This document shows, one piece after another, positions 26,752 to 35,614 of a stretch of 64,000 bases of DNA. The stretch is taken from contig NZ_JAVAJF010000001.1 of NCBI RefSeq assembly GCF_030718085.1, positions 930,001 to 994,000 on the forward strand, given 5' to 3'. Each line of letters begins with the position of its first letter. The first letter of the stretch is position 1. A program made the position numbers and the translations under genes. Below the pieces are notes generated by a model. That model saw only the letters and a program-made list of their open reading frames with translations, did not search any database and had not been told where the DNA came from. Origin of the DNA: Marinobacter sp. MDS2. Lineage in GTDB: Bacteria > Pseudomonadota > Gammaproteobacteria > Pseudomonadales > Oleiphilaceae.

Positions 26752-28548
26752 ATGTCAGAAGCCAATAAAACCATCCGAATCGGCTGTTCTTCGGCATTCT
26801 GGGGTGATACCGAAACCGCCGCCGCCCAGCTGGTGCACCAGGGCAACATCGATTACCTGGTCGCCGACTACCTTGCCGAAGTAACCATGTCGATCATGGC
26901 CGGCCAAAAGATGAAAGACCCGTCTCAAGGATACGCCCGGGATTTCGTACAAACGGTCATGGGGCCTCTGCTTGCCGACATCAAAGCAAAAGGGATACGG
27001 GTTCTGGCCAACGCCGGCGGCGTTAACCCTCTGGCCTGTCGGGATGCGCTGCAGGCGTTGTGTGAAAAAGCCGGCGTGGATCTGAAAATCGCCCTGGTAC
27101 TGGGTGACGACCTGATCACCAAAAAGAAGAAACTGGCGGATGATGGCATTACCGAAATGACCACCGGTCAGCCCTTCCCGGCCATGATGGTGAGCCTGAA
27201 CGCTTATCTTGGTGCACCGGGCCTGGCCGCTGCCTTGGACCAAGGCGCCGACATTGTTCTGACCGGGCGCGTGGCCGACAGCGCATTGGTTTTGGCGCCG
27301 CTGGTGCATGAATTTGGCTGGCAATGGAATGACTACGACAAGCTGGCCCAAGGCAGTCTTGCCGGGCACCTGCTGGAATGCGGCGCTCAATCGACGGGTG
27401 GCAACTTCACCGACTGGGAAGCCGTAGCAGACGGGTTTACCAATATGGGCTTCCCGATTGCCGAAGTCAGCGCTTCCGGCGACTTTGTGATGACCAAACC
27501 CGACAACACTGGCGGTTTGGTGAGCCGGGGTACGGTTGGCGAACAGCTGGTGTATGAAATCGGCGATCCAAGAGCGTACCTCCTGCCCGATGTTACCTGT
27601 GATTTCACCCAGGTCAGGCTTGATGAAATTGCACCGAACCGGGTTCACGTTTCGGGCGCGACCGGCCACGCCCCCACTGACAGCTATAAGGTCTCCGGCA
27701 CCTGGCCTGACGGTTTCAAATGTACTGTTTCATTCATGCTTGGCGGCATAGACTCACCCGCCAAAGCTCAAAAAGTGGCGGAAGCTATTCTGGCCAAAAC
27801 ATCGGCCATGTTCAGCGACAAAGGTTTACCAGACTATTCGGAAACCAGCATCGAGCTTTTGGGCACCGAGGCGACTTACGGCCCCCACGGCCGCCGCAGC
27901 GACACTCGTGAAGTGATTGTCAAAATTGCTACCGCCCACCCCAAAAAGGAAGCCTTGGTGCTGTTTTCAAGAGAAATTGCACAAGCCGCGACCGGCATGG
28001 TTCCGGGCCTGACCGGCATTGTCGGCGGCCGGCCCTCGGTTTTCCCGAAAATTCGCCTGTACTCATGTTTGGTGCCGAAATCCGAGGTGGCTGTGTCGGT
28101 GGATATCGGTGGTGAGACGATGCCGATCGATATTGCCTGCGAGGGCGGTTTTGACCCGACACAGTTAAAAAACCTGTCAGAAGCCAGCGCCGAGGTTGCC
28201 ACGGATACGACGGTACCGCTGGTTCGGTTGGCTTGGGCTCGTTCGGGCGACAAGGGCGATCACAGCAATATTGGTGTGATCGCACGAGAGGCCGAATTTG
28301 TTCCGTACATTCAGGCCGCGCTAACCGAGAACGCAGTCGCCGAGTGGATGGCACATACGCTGAATCCGGAGTCGGGCAAGGTGACTCGTTGGGCGCTGCC
28401 GGGGCTGAATGCGTTTAACTTCCTGCTGGAGCACAGTTTGGGTGGTGGTGGTATCGCCAGCTTGCGGATTGACCCGCAAGGCAAGGCGTTTGCGCAGCAG
28501 CTTCTGGAGTTTCCAGTGCCGGTGCCATCGCAACTTTTTGAGTCTTAG
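26752..28548 (+). CDS. atuA: Acyclic terpene utilisation protein AtuA (DUF1446 family)
   Basis: 598 residues. AtuA is the first gene of the Pseudomonas citronellol/geraniol cluster; its biochemical step is not established. The N-terminal KTIRIGCSSAFWGDTE and the GGVNPLACRDAL segment are typical of this family. The C-terminal part (RLAWARSGDKGDHSNIGV) resembles the AtuA-like ferredoxin-fold domain. I start at ATG 26752: it gives the usual family length and lies downstream of the operator, whereas earlier starts (26686, 26692) would place the start in the operator. A 160-base gap with a palindromic element separates it from atuB. Confidence 0.9.
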   Translation: MSEANKTIRIGCSSAFWGDTETAAAQLVHQGNIDYLVADYLAEVTMSIMAGQKMKDPSQGYARDFVQTVMGPLLADIKAKGIRVLANAGGVNPLACRDALQALCEKAGVDLKIALVLGDDLITKKKKLADDGITEMTTGQPFPAMMVSLNAYLGAPGLAAALDQGADIVLTGRVADSALVLAPLVHEFGWQWNDYDKLAQGSLAGHLLECGAQSTGGNFTDWEAVADGFTNMGFPIAEVSASGDFVMTKPDNTGGLVSRGTVGEQLVYEIGDPRAYLLPDVTCDFTQVRLDEIAPNRVHVSGATGHAPTDSYKVSGTWPDGFKCTVSFMLGGIDSPAKAQKVAEAILAKTSAMFSDKGLPDYSETSIELLGTEATYGPHGRRSDTREVIVKIATAHPKKEALVLFSREIAQAATGMVPGLTGIVGGRPSVFPKIRLYSCLVPKSEVAVSVDIGGETMPIDIACEGGFDPTQLKNLSEASAEVATDTTVPLVRLAWARSGDKGDHSNIGVIAREAEFVPYIQAALTENAVAEWMAHTLNPESGKVTRWALPGLNAFNFLLEHSLGGGGIASLRIDPQGKAFAQQLLEFPVPVPSQLFES

Positions 28549-28564
28549 TTCGGTGCAAGCACCC

Positions 28565-28669
28565 CGCCGGAGGAGGACTGTTCAAAAAACGCTCCTTCGG
28601 CACATCCATGTGGCGCTTGGGCTCCGCCATCCATGGCTCCGCACATTTTTGCACAGTCCTCCTCCGGCG
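28565..28669. repeat. Palindromic element 1 (core in plus orientation), between atuA and atuB
   Basis: Inverted arms at 28565-28588 and 28646-28669 (24 positions, one mismatch; inner ends CAAAAA/TTTTTG) enclose a 57-nt core. The core holds two small hairpins, CACATCCATGTG and GCCATCCATGGC. The arm sequence (CGCCGGAGGAGGACTGT...) is not shared with the other elements. It lies between two co-directional operon genes. Confidence 0.85.
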
Positions 28670-28721
28670 AGGCGCCCAAACGTTGTACTTGGATTCATCA
28701 GGTTGAAACAGGAAATTGCAT

Positions 28722-29588
28722 ATGAGTTACCAATCCGTTTTACGGCCAGGGTTGTTTGAAGGACAAGTGTTCATCGTCACCGGTGGTGGCTCTGGTATTG
28801 GCCGCTGTACCGCTCACGAACTGGCGGCGCTCGGCGCCCGGGTCGCGCTCGTCGGCCGCAAGCAGGAAAAGGTCGATGCTGTTAAAGCGGAAATCGAAGA
28901 AGACGGCGGCGTTGCCAGCGCTCATTCCTGCGACATTCGCGAGGAAGAGTCTGTACAAGCCACGGTTAAGACCATCATTGCCGAGCACGGCCGGTTAGAC
29001 GGGCTGGTGAACAACGCTGGTGGGCAGTTTGCCTCGCCACTGACCGGTATTAATCAAAAGGGCTGGGAAACGGTGGTGCGGACGAATCTGACCGGCGGTT
29101 TTTTGATGGCGCGCGAAGCCTACACCCAGGCCCTCAGCAAAACCGGCGGTTCTATTGTCAACATTGTCGCGGATATGTGGGGCGGTATGCCGGGCATGGG
29201 GCATTCCGGCGCAGCACGGGCCGGCATGGTGAATTTCACCCAAACTGCGGCTGTGGAATGGGCCCCGTCTGGCGTTCGGGTGAATGCGGTTGCTCCCGGC
29301 TGGATTGCGTCGAGCGGCATGGATAACTACCCCGCGCACATGAAGTCATGGATTCGCAGCCTGGCCGATGCAGTCCCCATTAAGCGGATGGGAACAGAGT
29401 CGGAGGTCAGCTCGGTCATTTGTTTCTTGCTTTGTGAAGGTGCGGCGTTTATCAGCGGCGACTGCTGGCGCATCGACGGTGGCGGCTCCCAAGGTGGCCG
29501 GATTTGGCCAATGCCTAAGGCCAAGAACAACGAGGCATACAACGGCTTTCACCGCGCAGTCACACCCAAGGTTTTGTCGGAAGACTGA
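28722..29588 (+). CDS. atuB: SDR-family oxidoreductase AtuB
   Basis: 288 residues with the NAD(P)-binding TGGGSGIG motif near the N-terminus and NNAGG after it. The classic YxxxK pair is not in its usual form: the region reads HSGAARAGMVNF, the variant found in peroxisomal trans-2-enoyl-CoA reductase (PECR) type enzymes, so it may act on CoA thioesters and not on simple alcohols. Position matches atuB of the Pseudomonas cluster, whose proposed role is a dehydrogenase step of citronellol breakdown. Start ATG 28722 has AGGA 8 bases upstream; a TTG at 28716 adds two residues. Confidence 0.85.
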   Translation: MSYQSVLRPGLFEGQVFIVTGGGSGIGRCTAHELAALGARVALVGRKQEKVDAVKAEIEEDGGVASAHSCDIREEESVQATVKTIIAEHGRLDGLVNNAGGQFASPLTGINQKGWETVVRTNLTGGFLMAREAYTQALSKTGGSIVNIVADMWGGMPGMGHSGAARAGMVNFTQTAAVEWAPSGVRVNAVAPGWIASSGMDNYPAHMKSWIRSLADAVPIKRMGTESEVSSVICFLLCEGAAFISGDCWRIDGGGSQGGRIWPMPKAKNNEAYNGFHRAVTPKVLSED

Positions 29589-29598
29589 GGACGGATAC

Positions 29599-31215
29599 AT
29601 GCAAACGCTAGAGTCAATGATTACCCCCCAGTCCAGCGAGTTCCAGGCTAACGCTCAGGCCATGGAAGCCCATATCAAAACCTTCCGCGATGTCGAGCAA
29701 AAGGTCTTGGATCTGGCGGAAGCCGCTCGGGAAAAGTTCACCAAGCGCGGCAAGCTGCTTCCTCGCGACCGCATCAACCGTCTACTGGATCGCGGCAGTG
29801 AATTTTTGGAGCTCTGTTCACTGGCGGGCTATCAGATGCACGATGACAAAGATGGCTCCATGGCCGGCGGCGGTATCATTGCCGGCATTGGTCGGGTGGC
29901 GGGTATTCGATGTCTGGTGGTCGCGAGCAACAGCGCGATCAAGGGCGGCACCATCACGCCTGCGGGGCTGGATAAGACTTTACGCCTGCACCAGATCGCC
30001 AAGGAAAACAAACTCCCCATCGTGTCCCTGTCCGAATCCGGCGGCGCCAACCTGAACTACGCAACGGACATTTTCGTGCCGGGTGCCCGGGGCTTTGCCA
30101 ACCAGGCCCGGCTGTCCGCGGCGGGCATTCCGCAAGTCACCGTTGTGCACGGTAACGCCACGGCAGGTGGTGCGTACCAGCCCGGCTTATCGGATTACGT
30201 CATTACGGTTCGCGACAAAACCAAGATGTTTCTTGCCGGCCCTCCCCTGCTGAAAGCGGCGACTGGCGAAATCGCAAACGACGAGGAACTCGGCGGCGCG
30301 GAAATGCACGCCACCGTTGCAGGTACTGCAGAGTATCTTGCGGAGGACGACGCCGATGGCATTCGCCAGGCTCGGGAAATTCTGGGTGCACTGCCCTGGA
30401 ATGAGCAACTCCCGGTGCAGCGAGAGGTGGCCTGGGACGAGCCGTTATACCCAGCCGACGAGCTTGTCGGCGTTATTCCGGCAGATGCCAAAAAGCCGTA
30501 TGACGTGCGCGAGATCATCGCACGCATTGCTGACGGCTCCCGTTTTCTGGACTTCAAGAACGAGTACGACAACCAGACCGTCTGCGGCACCATCCGCATC
30601 GAAGGCCACAGCGTAGGCGTGATCGGCAATAACGGCCCCATCACCACAGCGGGTGCCACTAAGGCGGCACAATTTATTCAATTGTGCGACCAGGCCGGCA
30701 CGCCCATCGTATTTCTGCATAACACCACCGGCTTCATGGTAGGCACTCATTCCGAGCAGAACGGCATCATCAAGCACGGCTCCAAAATGCTTCAGGCCGT
30801 CGCCAATTGCCGCGTAGCCAAGATTGCCGTTGTCGTAGGTGGCTCTTACGGCGCCGGCAACTATGCCATGTGCGGCCGTGGCCTGGACCCAAGATTCATC
30901 TTCGCCTGGCCCAACAGCCGTACCGCTGTAATGGGCCCGGCACAAGCGGGCAAGGTGCTGCGCATTGTGGCGGAAGAAAAGCAACGCAAGAGCGGCAAAG
31001 AACCAGACGAAAAGACCCTCGATTTTCTGGAACAGGCTACTGCTAAAAAGCTGGAAGATGGCTCAACCGCTTTGTTTGGTACTGCGCGATTGTGGGATGA
31101 CGGTCTGATCGACCCCCGAGACACCCGCCGGGTGCTGGCAACCGCTTTGTCGGTATGCCGCGAAGCCGAGCAGCGTCCGCTGCGACCGAATGCCTATGGC
31201 GTGGCGCGTTTTTAG
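29599..31215 (+). CDS. atuC: Geranyl-CoA carboxylase beta subunit (carboxyltransferase)
   Basis: 538 residues, the length of AtuC. It has the two carboxyltransferase halves of acyl-CoA carboxylase beta subunits, with GGGIIAGIGRVAG and GGATPAGLDK-like segments early, and GGSYGAGNYAMCGR and FAWPNSRTAVMGP near the C-terminus. It transfers carboxyl from biotin on AtuF to the gamma-methyl of geranyl-CoA. Methylcrotonyl-CoA carboxylase is the close alternative, but the AtuA-family neighbour and gene order favour geranyl-CoA. Start ATG 29599 lies 11 bases after the atuB stop and has GAGGACGG upstream. A longer frame from 29368 runs through atuB and is rejected. Confidence 0.9.
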   Translation: MQTLESMITPQSSEFQANAQAMEAHIKTFRDVEQKVLDLAEAAREKFTKRGKLLPRDRINRLLDRGSEFLELCSLAGYQMHDDKDGSMAGGGIIAGIGRVAGIRCLVVASNSAIKGGTITPAGLDKTLRLHQIAKENKLPIVSLSESGGANLNYATDIFVPGARGFANQARLSAAGIPQVTVVHGNATAGGAYQPGLSDYVITVRDKTKMFLAGPPLLKAATGEIANDEELGGAEMHATVAGTAEYLAEDDADGIRQAREILGALPWNEQLPVQREVAWDEPLYPADELVGVIPADAKKPYDVREIIARIADGSRFLDFKNEYDNQTVCGTIRIEGHSVGVIGNNGPITTAGATKAAQFIQLCDQAGTPIVFLHNTTGFMVGTHSEQNGIIKHGSKMLQAVANCRVAKIAVVVGGSYGAGNYAMCGRGLDPRFIFAWPNSRTAVMGPAQAGKVLRIVAEEKQRKSGKEPDEKTLDFLEQATAKKLEDGSTALFGTARLWDDGLIDPRDTRRVLATALSVCREAEQRPLRPNAYGVARF

Positions 31216-31264
31216 TTCGAACAAAACAAACAGAACAACCGTGAATTAGAGCAGGAGAGTACCC

Positions 31265-32425
31265 ATGAATTTCACATCAGAGCACGATGCTCTTAGAAAA
31301 ACCGTCAGAGATTTCGTCGAAAAAGAAATCAACCCATACGTTGATGAGTGGGAAGAAGCCGGTGAATACCCGATTCGCGATGTGTTCAAAAAACTCGGCA
31401 ATCTGGGGCTGCTCGGCATTCAAAAGCCCGAAGAATACGGCGGCATGGGTCTCGACTACAGCTACAATCTGGTCGCGGCAGAAGAACTGGGCATGGCCAA
31501 GTGTGGCGGTGTTCCCTTGTCTATCGGTGTGCAAACCGATATGTGCACGCCAGCGATTGCTCGTTTTGGTTCCGACGAACTTAAGCGCAATTTTTTGACG
31601 CCGGCCATTACCGGCGAGTTGATTGGCTCTATCGGTGTCAGTGAAGTGGGCGCAGGCTCCGATGTTGCAGGGCTAAAAACTACGGCCAAGAAAGACGGTG
31701 ATGACTACATCATTAATGGCTCCAAAATGTGGATCACCAACTCTCCGAAAGCGGACTTCATCTGCCTGCTGGCCAACACCAGCGACGACAAACCCCACAA
31801 AAACAAAACTCTGATCGTGGTGCCCATGAACTCACCGGGTATCACTCTGAGCCCGCATCTGAACAAACTGGGCATGCGCTCCTCTGAAACCGCTCAGGTG
31901 TTCTTCGATGATGTGCGCGTACCGCAGCGCAACCGAATTGGCGCAGAAGGCACAGGCTTCATGTGCCAGATGATCCAGTTCCAGGAAGAGCGCATGTGGG
32001 GTGCGGCAAACGTTATCAAAGCACTGGAAAGCTGCATCGAGCAGACCATCGAGTACTGTCAGGAGCGCAAAACCTTCGGTCAGCCGCTGATCAACAATCA
32101 GTACATTCATTTCCGTTTGGCAGAGCTTCAAACCGAAGTCGAGGCGTTGCGCGCCCTCACCTACAAAGCCTGTGAGCTGCACGTTGCCGGCAAAGATGTC
32201 ACCCAACTTGCATCCATGGCCAAGCTCAAAGCCGGCCGCCTGGGCCGTGAAGTGACAGACACCTGCCTGCAATACTGGGGCGGTAATGGCTACATGTGGG
32301 AAAACCCGCTCGCCCGCGCTTACCGGGACGTACGTCTGGTGTCCATCGGCGGCGGCGCTGACGAAATCATGCTGGGCATTATCTGCAAGACCATGAACAT
32401 CTTTCCGGGCAAGCAAAAGGGCTAG
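31265..32425 (+). CDS. atuD: Citronellyl-CoA dehydrogenase (acyl-CoA dehydrogenase family)
   Basis: 386 residues, FAD-dependent acyl-CoA dehydrogenase. Family signatures are GSIGVSEVGAGSDVAGLKT (near 120), KMWITNSPKADF, and the C-terminal LQYWGGNGYMWENPLAR with RDVRLVSIGGGADEIML. In the atu pathway AtuD oxidises citronellyl-CoA to geranyl-CoA, feeding the carboxylase. A good GCAGGAGAG ribosome-binding site precedes ATG 31265. Sequence alone cannot rule out isovaleryl-CoA or another branched substrate; the assignment rests on operon order. Confidence 0.86.
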   Translation: MNFTSEHDALRKTVRDFVEKEINPYVDEWEEAGEYPIRDVFKKLGNLGLLGIQKPEEYGGMGLDYSYNLVAAEELGMAKCGGVPLSIGVQTDMCTPAIARFGSDELKRNFLTPAITGELIGSIGVSEVGAGSDVAGLKTTAKKDGDDYIINGSKMWITNSPKADFICLLANTSDDKPHKNKTLIVVPMNSPGITLSPHLNKLGMRSSETAQVFFDDVRVPQRNRIGAEGTGFMCQMIQFQEERMWGAANVIKALESCIEQTIEYCQERKTFGQPLINNQYIHFRLAELQTEVEALRALTYKACELHVAGKDVTQLASMAKLKAGRLGREVTDTCLQYWGGNGYMWENPLARAYRDVRLVSIGGGADEIMLGIICKTMNIFPGKQKG

Positions 32426-32446
32426 GCCCTCTAACAGGAGGAAGGC

Positions 32447-32554
32447 CAGCCACGGGGCGGTGCTTTCCGGGACACGCTACAAGTACGTCCCTGTAGGCTC
32501 GTTTCGGGCCGTCCTTGGCCCTCAACGGTCCCGGAAAGCACCACCCCGCGGCTG
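32447..32554. repeat. Palindromic element 2 (divergent core, plus orientation), between atuD and atuE
   Basis: Arms 32447-32473 and 32528-32554 are 27 bp with two mismatches; the inner end is CCGGGAC and lacks the A/T run of the others. The 54-nt core (ACGCTACAAGTACGTCCCTG...) aligns with the cores of the other copies but is the most diverged. Both arm mismatches are transition-type (A/G and C/T) differences. Confidence 0.75.
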
Positions 32555-32581
32555 CCCCCAGACAAAATGCGTGGAGTCTTT

Positions 32582-33397
32582 ATGGAACAGTTATTACCAA
32601 CATGCGAAACACTTGCCCTCGAGCAAAGCGGCTCGGCGTTAATGGTCACCATCAACCGGCCTGAAGTCCGGAACGCCATGAGCCTGAAAATGGTCGAAGA
32701 ACTCTCGGCCCTTTTCACCCAAATTGAAAACAACGACACCATCAGAGCGGTCGTCATCCGCGGTGCCGGTGGCCACTTCTGCGCCGGCGGCGACATCAAA
32801 GACATGGCCGGCGTTAAAAATCAGGAAGGCGAAGGCCGCGACAACCCGTTCTACAAACTGAACCGAGCCTTCGGCGAAATGATTCAACAGGTCAACGAAT
32901 CCTCCAAAATCGTCATCGCCATCACCGAAGGCGCGGTCATGGGCGGCGGCTTCGGCTTGGCCTGTGTTTCCGACCTCGCCATTGCCGGTCCCACCGCCAA
33001 GTTCGGCATGCCCGAAACCACACTGGGCATCATCCCCGCTCAGATCGCACCCTTCGTGGTTGCCCGAACCGGCCTGACCCAGGCCCGCCGACTGGCCCTG
33101 CTCGGCCTGCGCGTAGACGCTCAAGAAGCACAGCGCTTGGGCATCGTGCACGAGGTTGCCGAGAACGAAGAGCAAATCGAGACACTGTTGGCCGCTGCAC
33201 TTGAGCGAGCCCGCCTCTGCGCCCCGAAGGCAACCGCTCAAACCAAAGCCCTCCTGCACAGATTCGGCCACGGAAACATGAGCGACTTGCTGGACGATGC
33301 CGCCGAGATGTTTTCATCCGCCGTGCGCGGTCCGGAAGGTGCCGAAGGCACCATGGCATTTGTGCAGAAACGCGAGCCCAAGTGGGCCAGTAACTAG
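32582..33397 (+). CDS. atuE: Isohexenylglutaconyl-CoA hydratase (crotonase family)
   Basis: 271 residues. Crotonase signatures are visible: the oxyanion-hole segment GHFCAGGDIKDMAG near residue 65 and EGAVMGGGFGLACVSD near 120. AtuE hydrates the carboxylated terpenoid CoA ester made by AtuC/AtuF. I start at ATG 32582 with GGAG 6-7 bases upstream; an ATG at 32567 adds five residues. Palindromic elements lie on both sides of this gene, a striking arrangement inside an operon. Confidence 0.87.
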   Translation: MEQLLPTCETLALEQSGSALMVTINRPEVRNAMSLKMVEELSALFTQIENNDTIRAVVIRGAGGHFCAGGDIKDMAGVKNQEGEGRDNPFYKLNRAFGEMIQQVNESSKIVIAITEGAVMGGGFGLACVSDLAIAGPTAKFGMPETTLGIIPAQIAPFVVARTGLTQARRLALLGLRVDAQEAQRLGIVHEVAENEEQIETLLAAALERARLCAPKATAQTKALLHRFGHGNMSDLLDDAAEMFSSAVRGPEGAEGTMAFVQKREPKWASN

Positions 33398-33463
33398 AAA
33401 CGATAGCATCGCTGCTGGGGCTGCCCGGCGGCGGTGAGAACGGTTTAACAGAGTCAGCGGGAG

Positions 33464-33574
33464 CGTAGGTGTAGGTGGTTCTCCAGAAAATGTGCGTAGC
33501 CAGGGATGGCGGAGCAGAAGCGCCACATGGATGTGCCGTAGGAGCGGTTTTCTGGAGAACCACCTACACCTACG
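33464..33574. repeat. Palindromic element 3 (core in minus orientation), between atuE and atuF
   Basis: Perfect 27-bp arms at 33464-33490 and 33548-33574 (CGTAGGTGTAGGTGGTTCTC...), inner ends GAAAA/TTTTC, enclose a 57-nt core. The reverse complement of the core matches element 1 at about 51 of 57 positions. The core is inverted relative to elements 1 and 6 although the surrounding operon runs the same way, so orientation is not tied to transcription. Confidence 0.88.
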
Positions 33575-33599
33575 CGGACGAGCTCCAAGGTAAGAGATC

Positions 33600-35555
33600 A
33601 TGCAAATGCTAAAAAAACTACTCATCGCAAACCGTGGCGAAATCGCCTGCAGAGTGATTCAAACCGCCAAAGCACTCGGATACCGGACCGTCGCTGTCTA
33701 CTCCGAAGCCGACGCCAACGCCCTGCACGTAGAGCAAGCCGATGAAGCCGTCTGCATCGGCCCGGCACAAGTTTCCGCATCTTACCTGAACGCAGATGCC
33801 ATTCTCGCTGCCGCCAAGAAAACCGGCGCCGACTGCATCCACCCCGGCTACGGCTTCCTATCCGAAAACGCAGGCTTCGCCAAAGCCATCAAACAAGCCG
33901 GCCTGACCTTCGTAGGCCCACCCGAAAACGCCATCGAACTGATGGGCAGCAAACGCCGCTCCAAAATTGCCATGCAAAAAGCAGGCGTTCCCGTCGTCCC
34001 TGGCTTCGAAGGCAACAACGCCAGCGATGACGAGCTTATCTCCGCCGCCAAAGACATCGGCGCACCACTCATGCTCAAAGCCTCAGCCGGCGGTGGCGGT
34101 CGCGGTATGCGATTGGTTGAAGACCAGGACCAGCTCGCCGACAGCATCAAACGCGCGCGCTCCGAGGCCAAGCAAGCCTTCGGTGACGATGAAATGATCA
34201 TTGAAAAAGCCGTGCTCGAACCGCGCCACGTCGAAATTCAAGTGTTCGCGGATCGCCACGGCAACGCGGTCTACCTCGGTGAACGAGACTGCTCCGTTCA
34301 GCGTCGGCACCAGAAAGTCGTTGAAGAAGCGCCCTCACCTTTCGTCCCCCCAGAACTCCGCCAAGCCATGGGCGAAGCCGCCGTGAAAGCAGCTTTGGCC
34401 TGCGGCTACGAAGGCGCAGGCACCGTTGAATTTCTGGTAGATAAAGATCGCAACTTCTACTTTCTGGAAATGAACACCCGCCTACAGGTAGAGCACCCGG
34501 TCACCGAACTGATCACCGGCCAGGATCTCGTCGCCTGGCAGCTCATGGTCGCCGAAGGTCAGCCCCTGCCACTGACACAGGCGGAAATCCAACTAAACGG
34601 CCATGCCATCGAAGTTCGCCTGTACGCCGAAGACCCCGCTACCGACTTCACACCGCAAACCGGCACTCTGCATCAGTTCTCTCCGGCCACGGGTGAAGGC
34701 CTGCGTTTTGACACCGGCGTGCGCTCAGGGGATGTGGTCAGCCCGCACTACGACCCCATGCTGGCCAAAGTCATCGCCTGGGGCCAAAACCGCGACGAAG
34801 CCCGTCGCCGGCTGATTCGTGCACTGGAAGACACCACCGTGTTCGGCGTCACCACCAACCGCCACTTCCTGAGCCGTATCATCGCAGACGAAACCTTCGG
34901 CGCCGGAGAAGCCACAACGGCCTTCCTCCAGCAGTCCTTCAAAGACGACCCATCGTTGGCCCCGCAAGCTCCTAGCATTCGAGAGATGGCTCTTAGCGCC
35001 TGCGCACTCAGCCTTGGCAGTTCGGGCCAAGATGGCTGGAGTAACGCGCCGGCAACGGTGATGCCGATGAGCCTTGAAGTGCAGGAGCAAGCCGTCGAGC
35101 TGCTCGTCCGGAGATCAGGCCAGACGCTTACTGTCTCCCAGGGCGAAGCGCACTACGAGCTACAAATTCAAAGCCATGAACCCGGCCAGCTGTGCATTAT
35201 CGACAATGGCGTTCGTCACCGTTGCCAATATCACCGCAACGGTGATTCCCTATATTTACAAGCCTTCGGCCGCTCCTGGTCTATCGTAGATCGCACCCAT
35301 CAACCGGCAGCCGGTGCCCAAGGCGCTGGCAGTGGTCGCATACAGGCCGCGATGGACGGCGCCATCATCGACGTACTTGTCGCTGAAGGGGATACCGTTG
35401 CGCAGGGCCAGACACTGGTCGTTCTGGAAGCGATGAAAATGGAGCACCCCGTCAAAGCAGACCGGGATGGTGTTGTAGCAGGGTTGCACACCAATACCGG
35501 AGATCAGGTAAAACGCAGTCAACTGCTGGTTGAGTTGGCTGCGGAAGACGCCTAA
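33600..35555 (+). CDS. atuF: Geranyl-CoA carboxylase alpha subunit (biotin carboxylase + biotin carrier)
   Basis: 651 residues. The N-terminal biotin carboxylase starts KKLLIANRGEIACRV and carries the ATP-grasp glycine loop KASAGGGGRGMR near 160 and the EMNTRLQVEHPVTE segment near 295. The C-terminal carrier domain has EAMKMEH, with the biotinylated lysine at Lys613. It carboxylates biotin and works with AtuC. The start at 33600 has AAGGTAAGAG upstream. Methylcrotonyl-CoA carboxylase alpha is the main alternative by sequence; cluster context favours geranyl-CoA. Confidence 0.9.
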   Translation: MQMLKKLLIANRGEIACRVIQTAKALGYRTVAVYSEADANALHVEQADEAVCIGPAQVSASYLNADAILAAAKKTGADCIHPGYGFLSENAGFAKAIKQAGLTFVGPPENAIELMGSKRRSKIAMQKAGVPVVPGFEGNNASDDELISAAKDIGAPLMLKASAGGGGRGMRLVEDQDQLADSIKRARSEAKQAFGDDEMIIEKAVLEPRHVEIQVFADRHGNAVYLGERDCSVQRRHQKVVEEAPSPFVPPELRQAMGEAAVKAALACGYEGAGTVEFLVDKDRNFYFLEMNTRLQVEHPVTELITGQDLVAWQLMVAEGQPLPLTQAEIQLNGHAIEVRLYAEDPATDFTPQTGTLHQFSPATGEGLRFDTGVRSGDVVSPHYDPMLAKVIAWGQNRDEARRRLIRALEDTTVFGVTTNRHFLSRIIADETFGAGEATTAFLQQSFKDDPSLAPQAPSIREMALSACALSLGSSGQDGWSNAPATVMPMSLEVQEQAVELLVRRSGQTLTVSQGEAHYELQIQSHEPGQLCIIDNGVRHRCQYHRNGDSLYLQAFGRSWSIVDRTHQPAAGAQGAGSGRIQAAMDGAIIDVLVAEGDTVAQGQTLVVLEAMKMEHPVKADRDGVVAGLHTNTGDQVKRSQLLVELAAEDA

Positions 35556-35614
35556 CAATCACTATAACTCGTGAGCACAACCCAGGCTCTCGTGACGAAG
35601 GAAATGGAACAAAA

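Noticed and set aside
29368..29598. N-terminal extension of the carboxyltransferase gene
   Set aside because: It runs through the end of atuB; ATG 29599 has a ribosome-binding site and gives the family length of 538.
29599..35555. Leucine-type methylcrotonyl-CoA carboxylase (liu) assignment
   Set aside because: Subunits are alike, but the AtuA family gene, the order A-B-C-D-E-F-H and the AtuR-type regulator fit the acyclic terpene cluster better. Kept as the main alternative.
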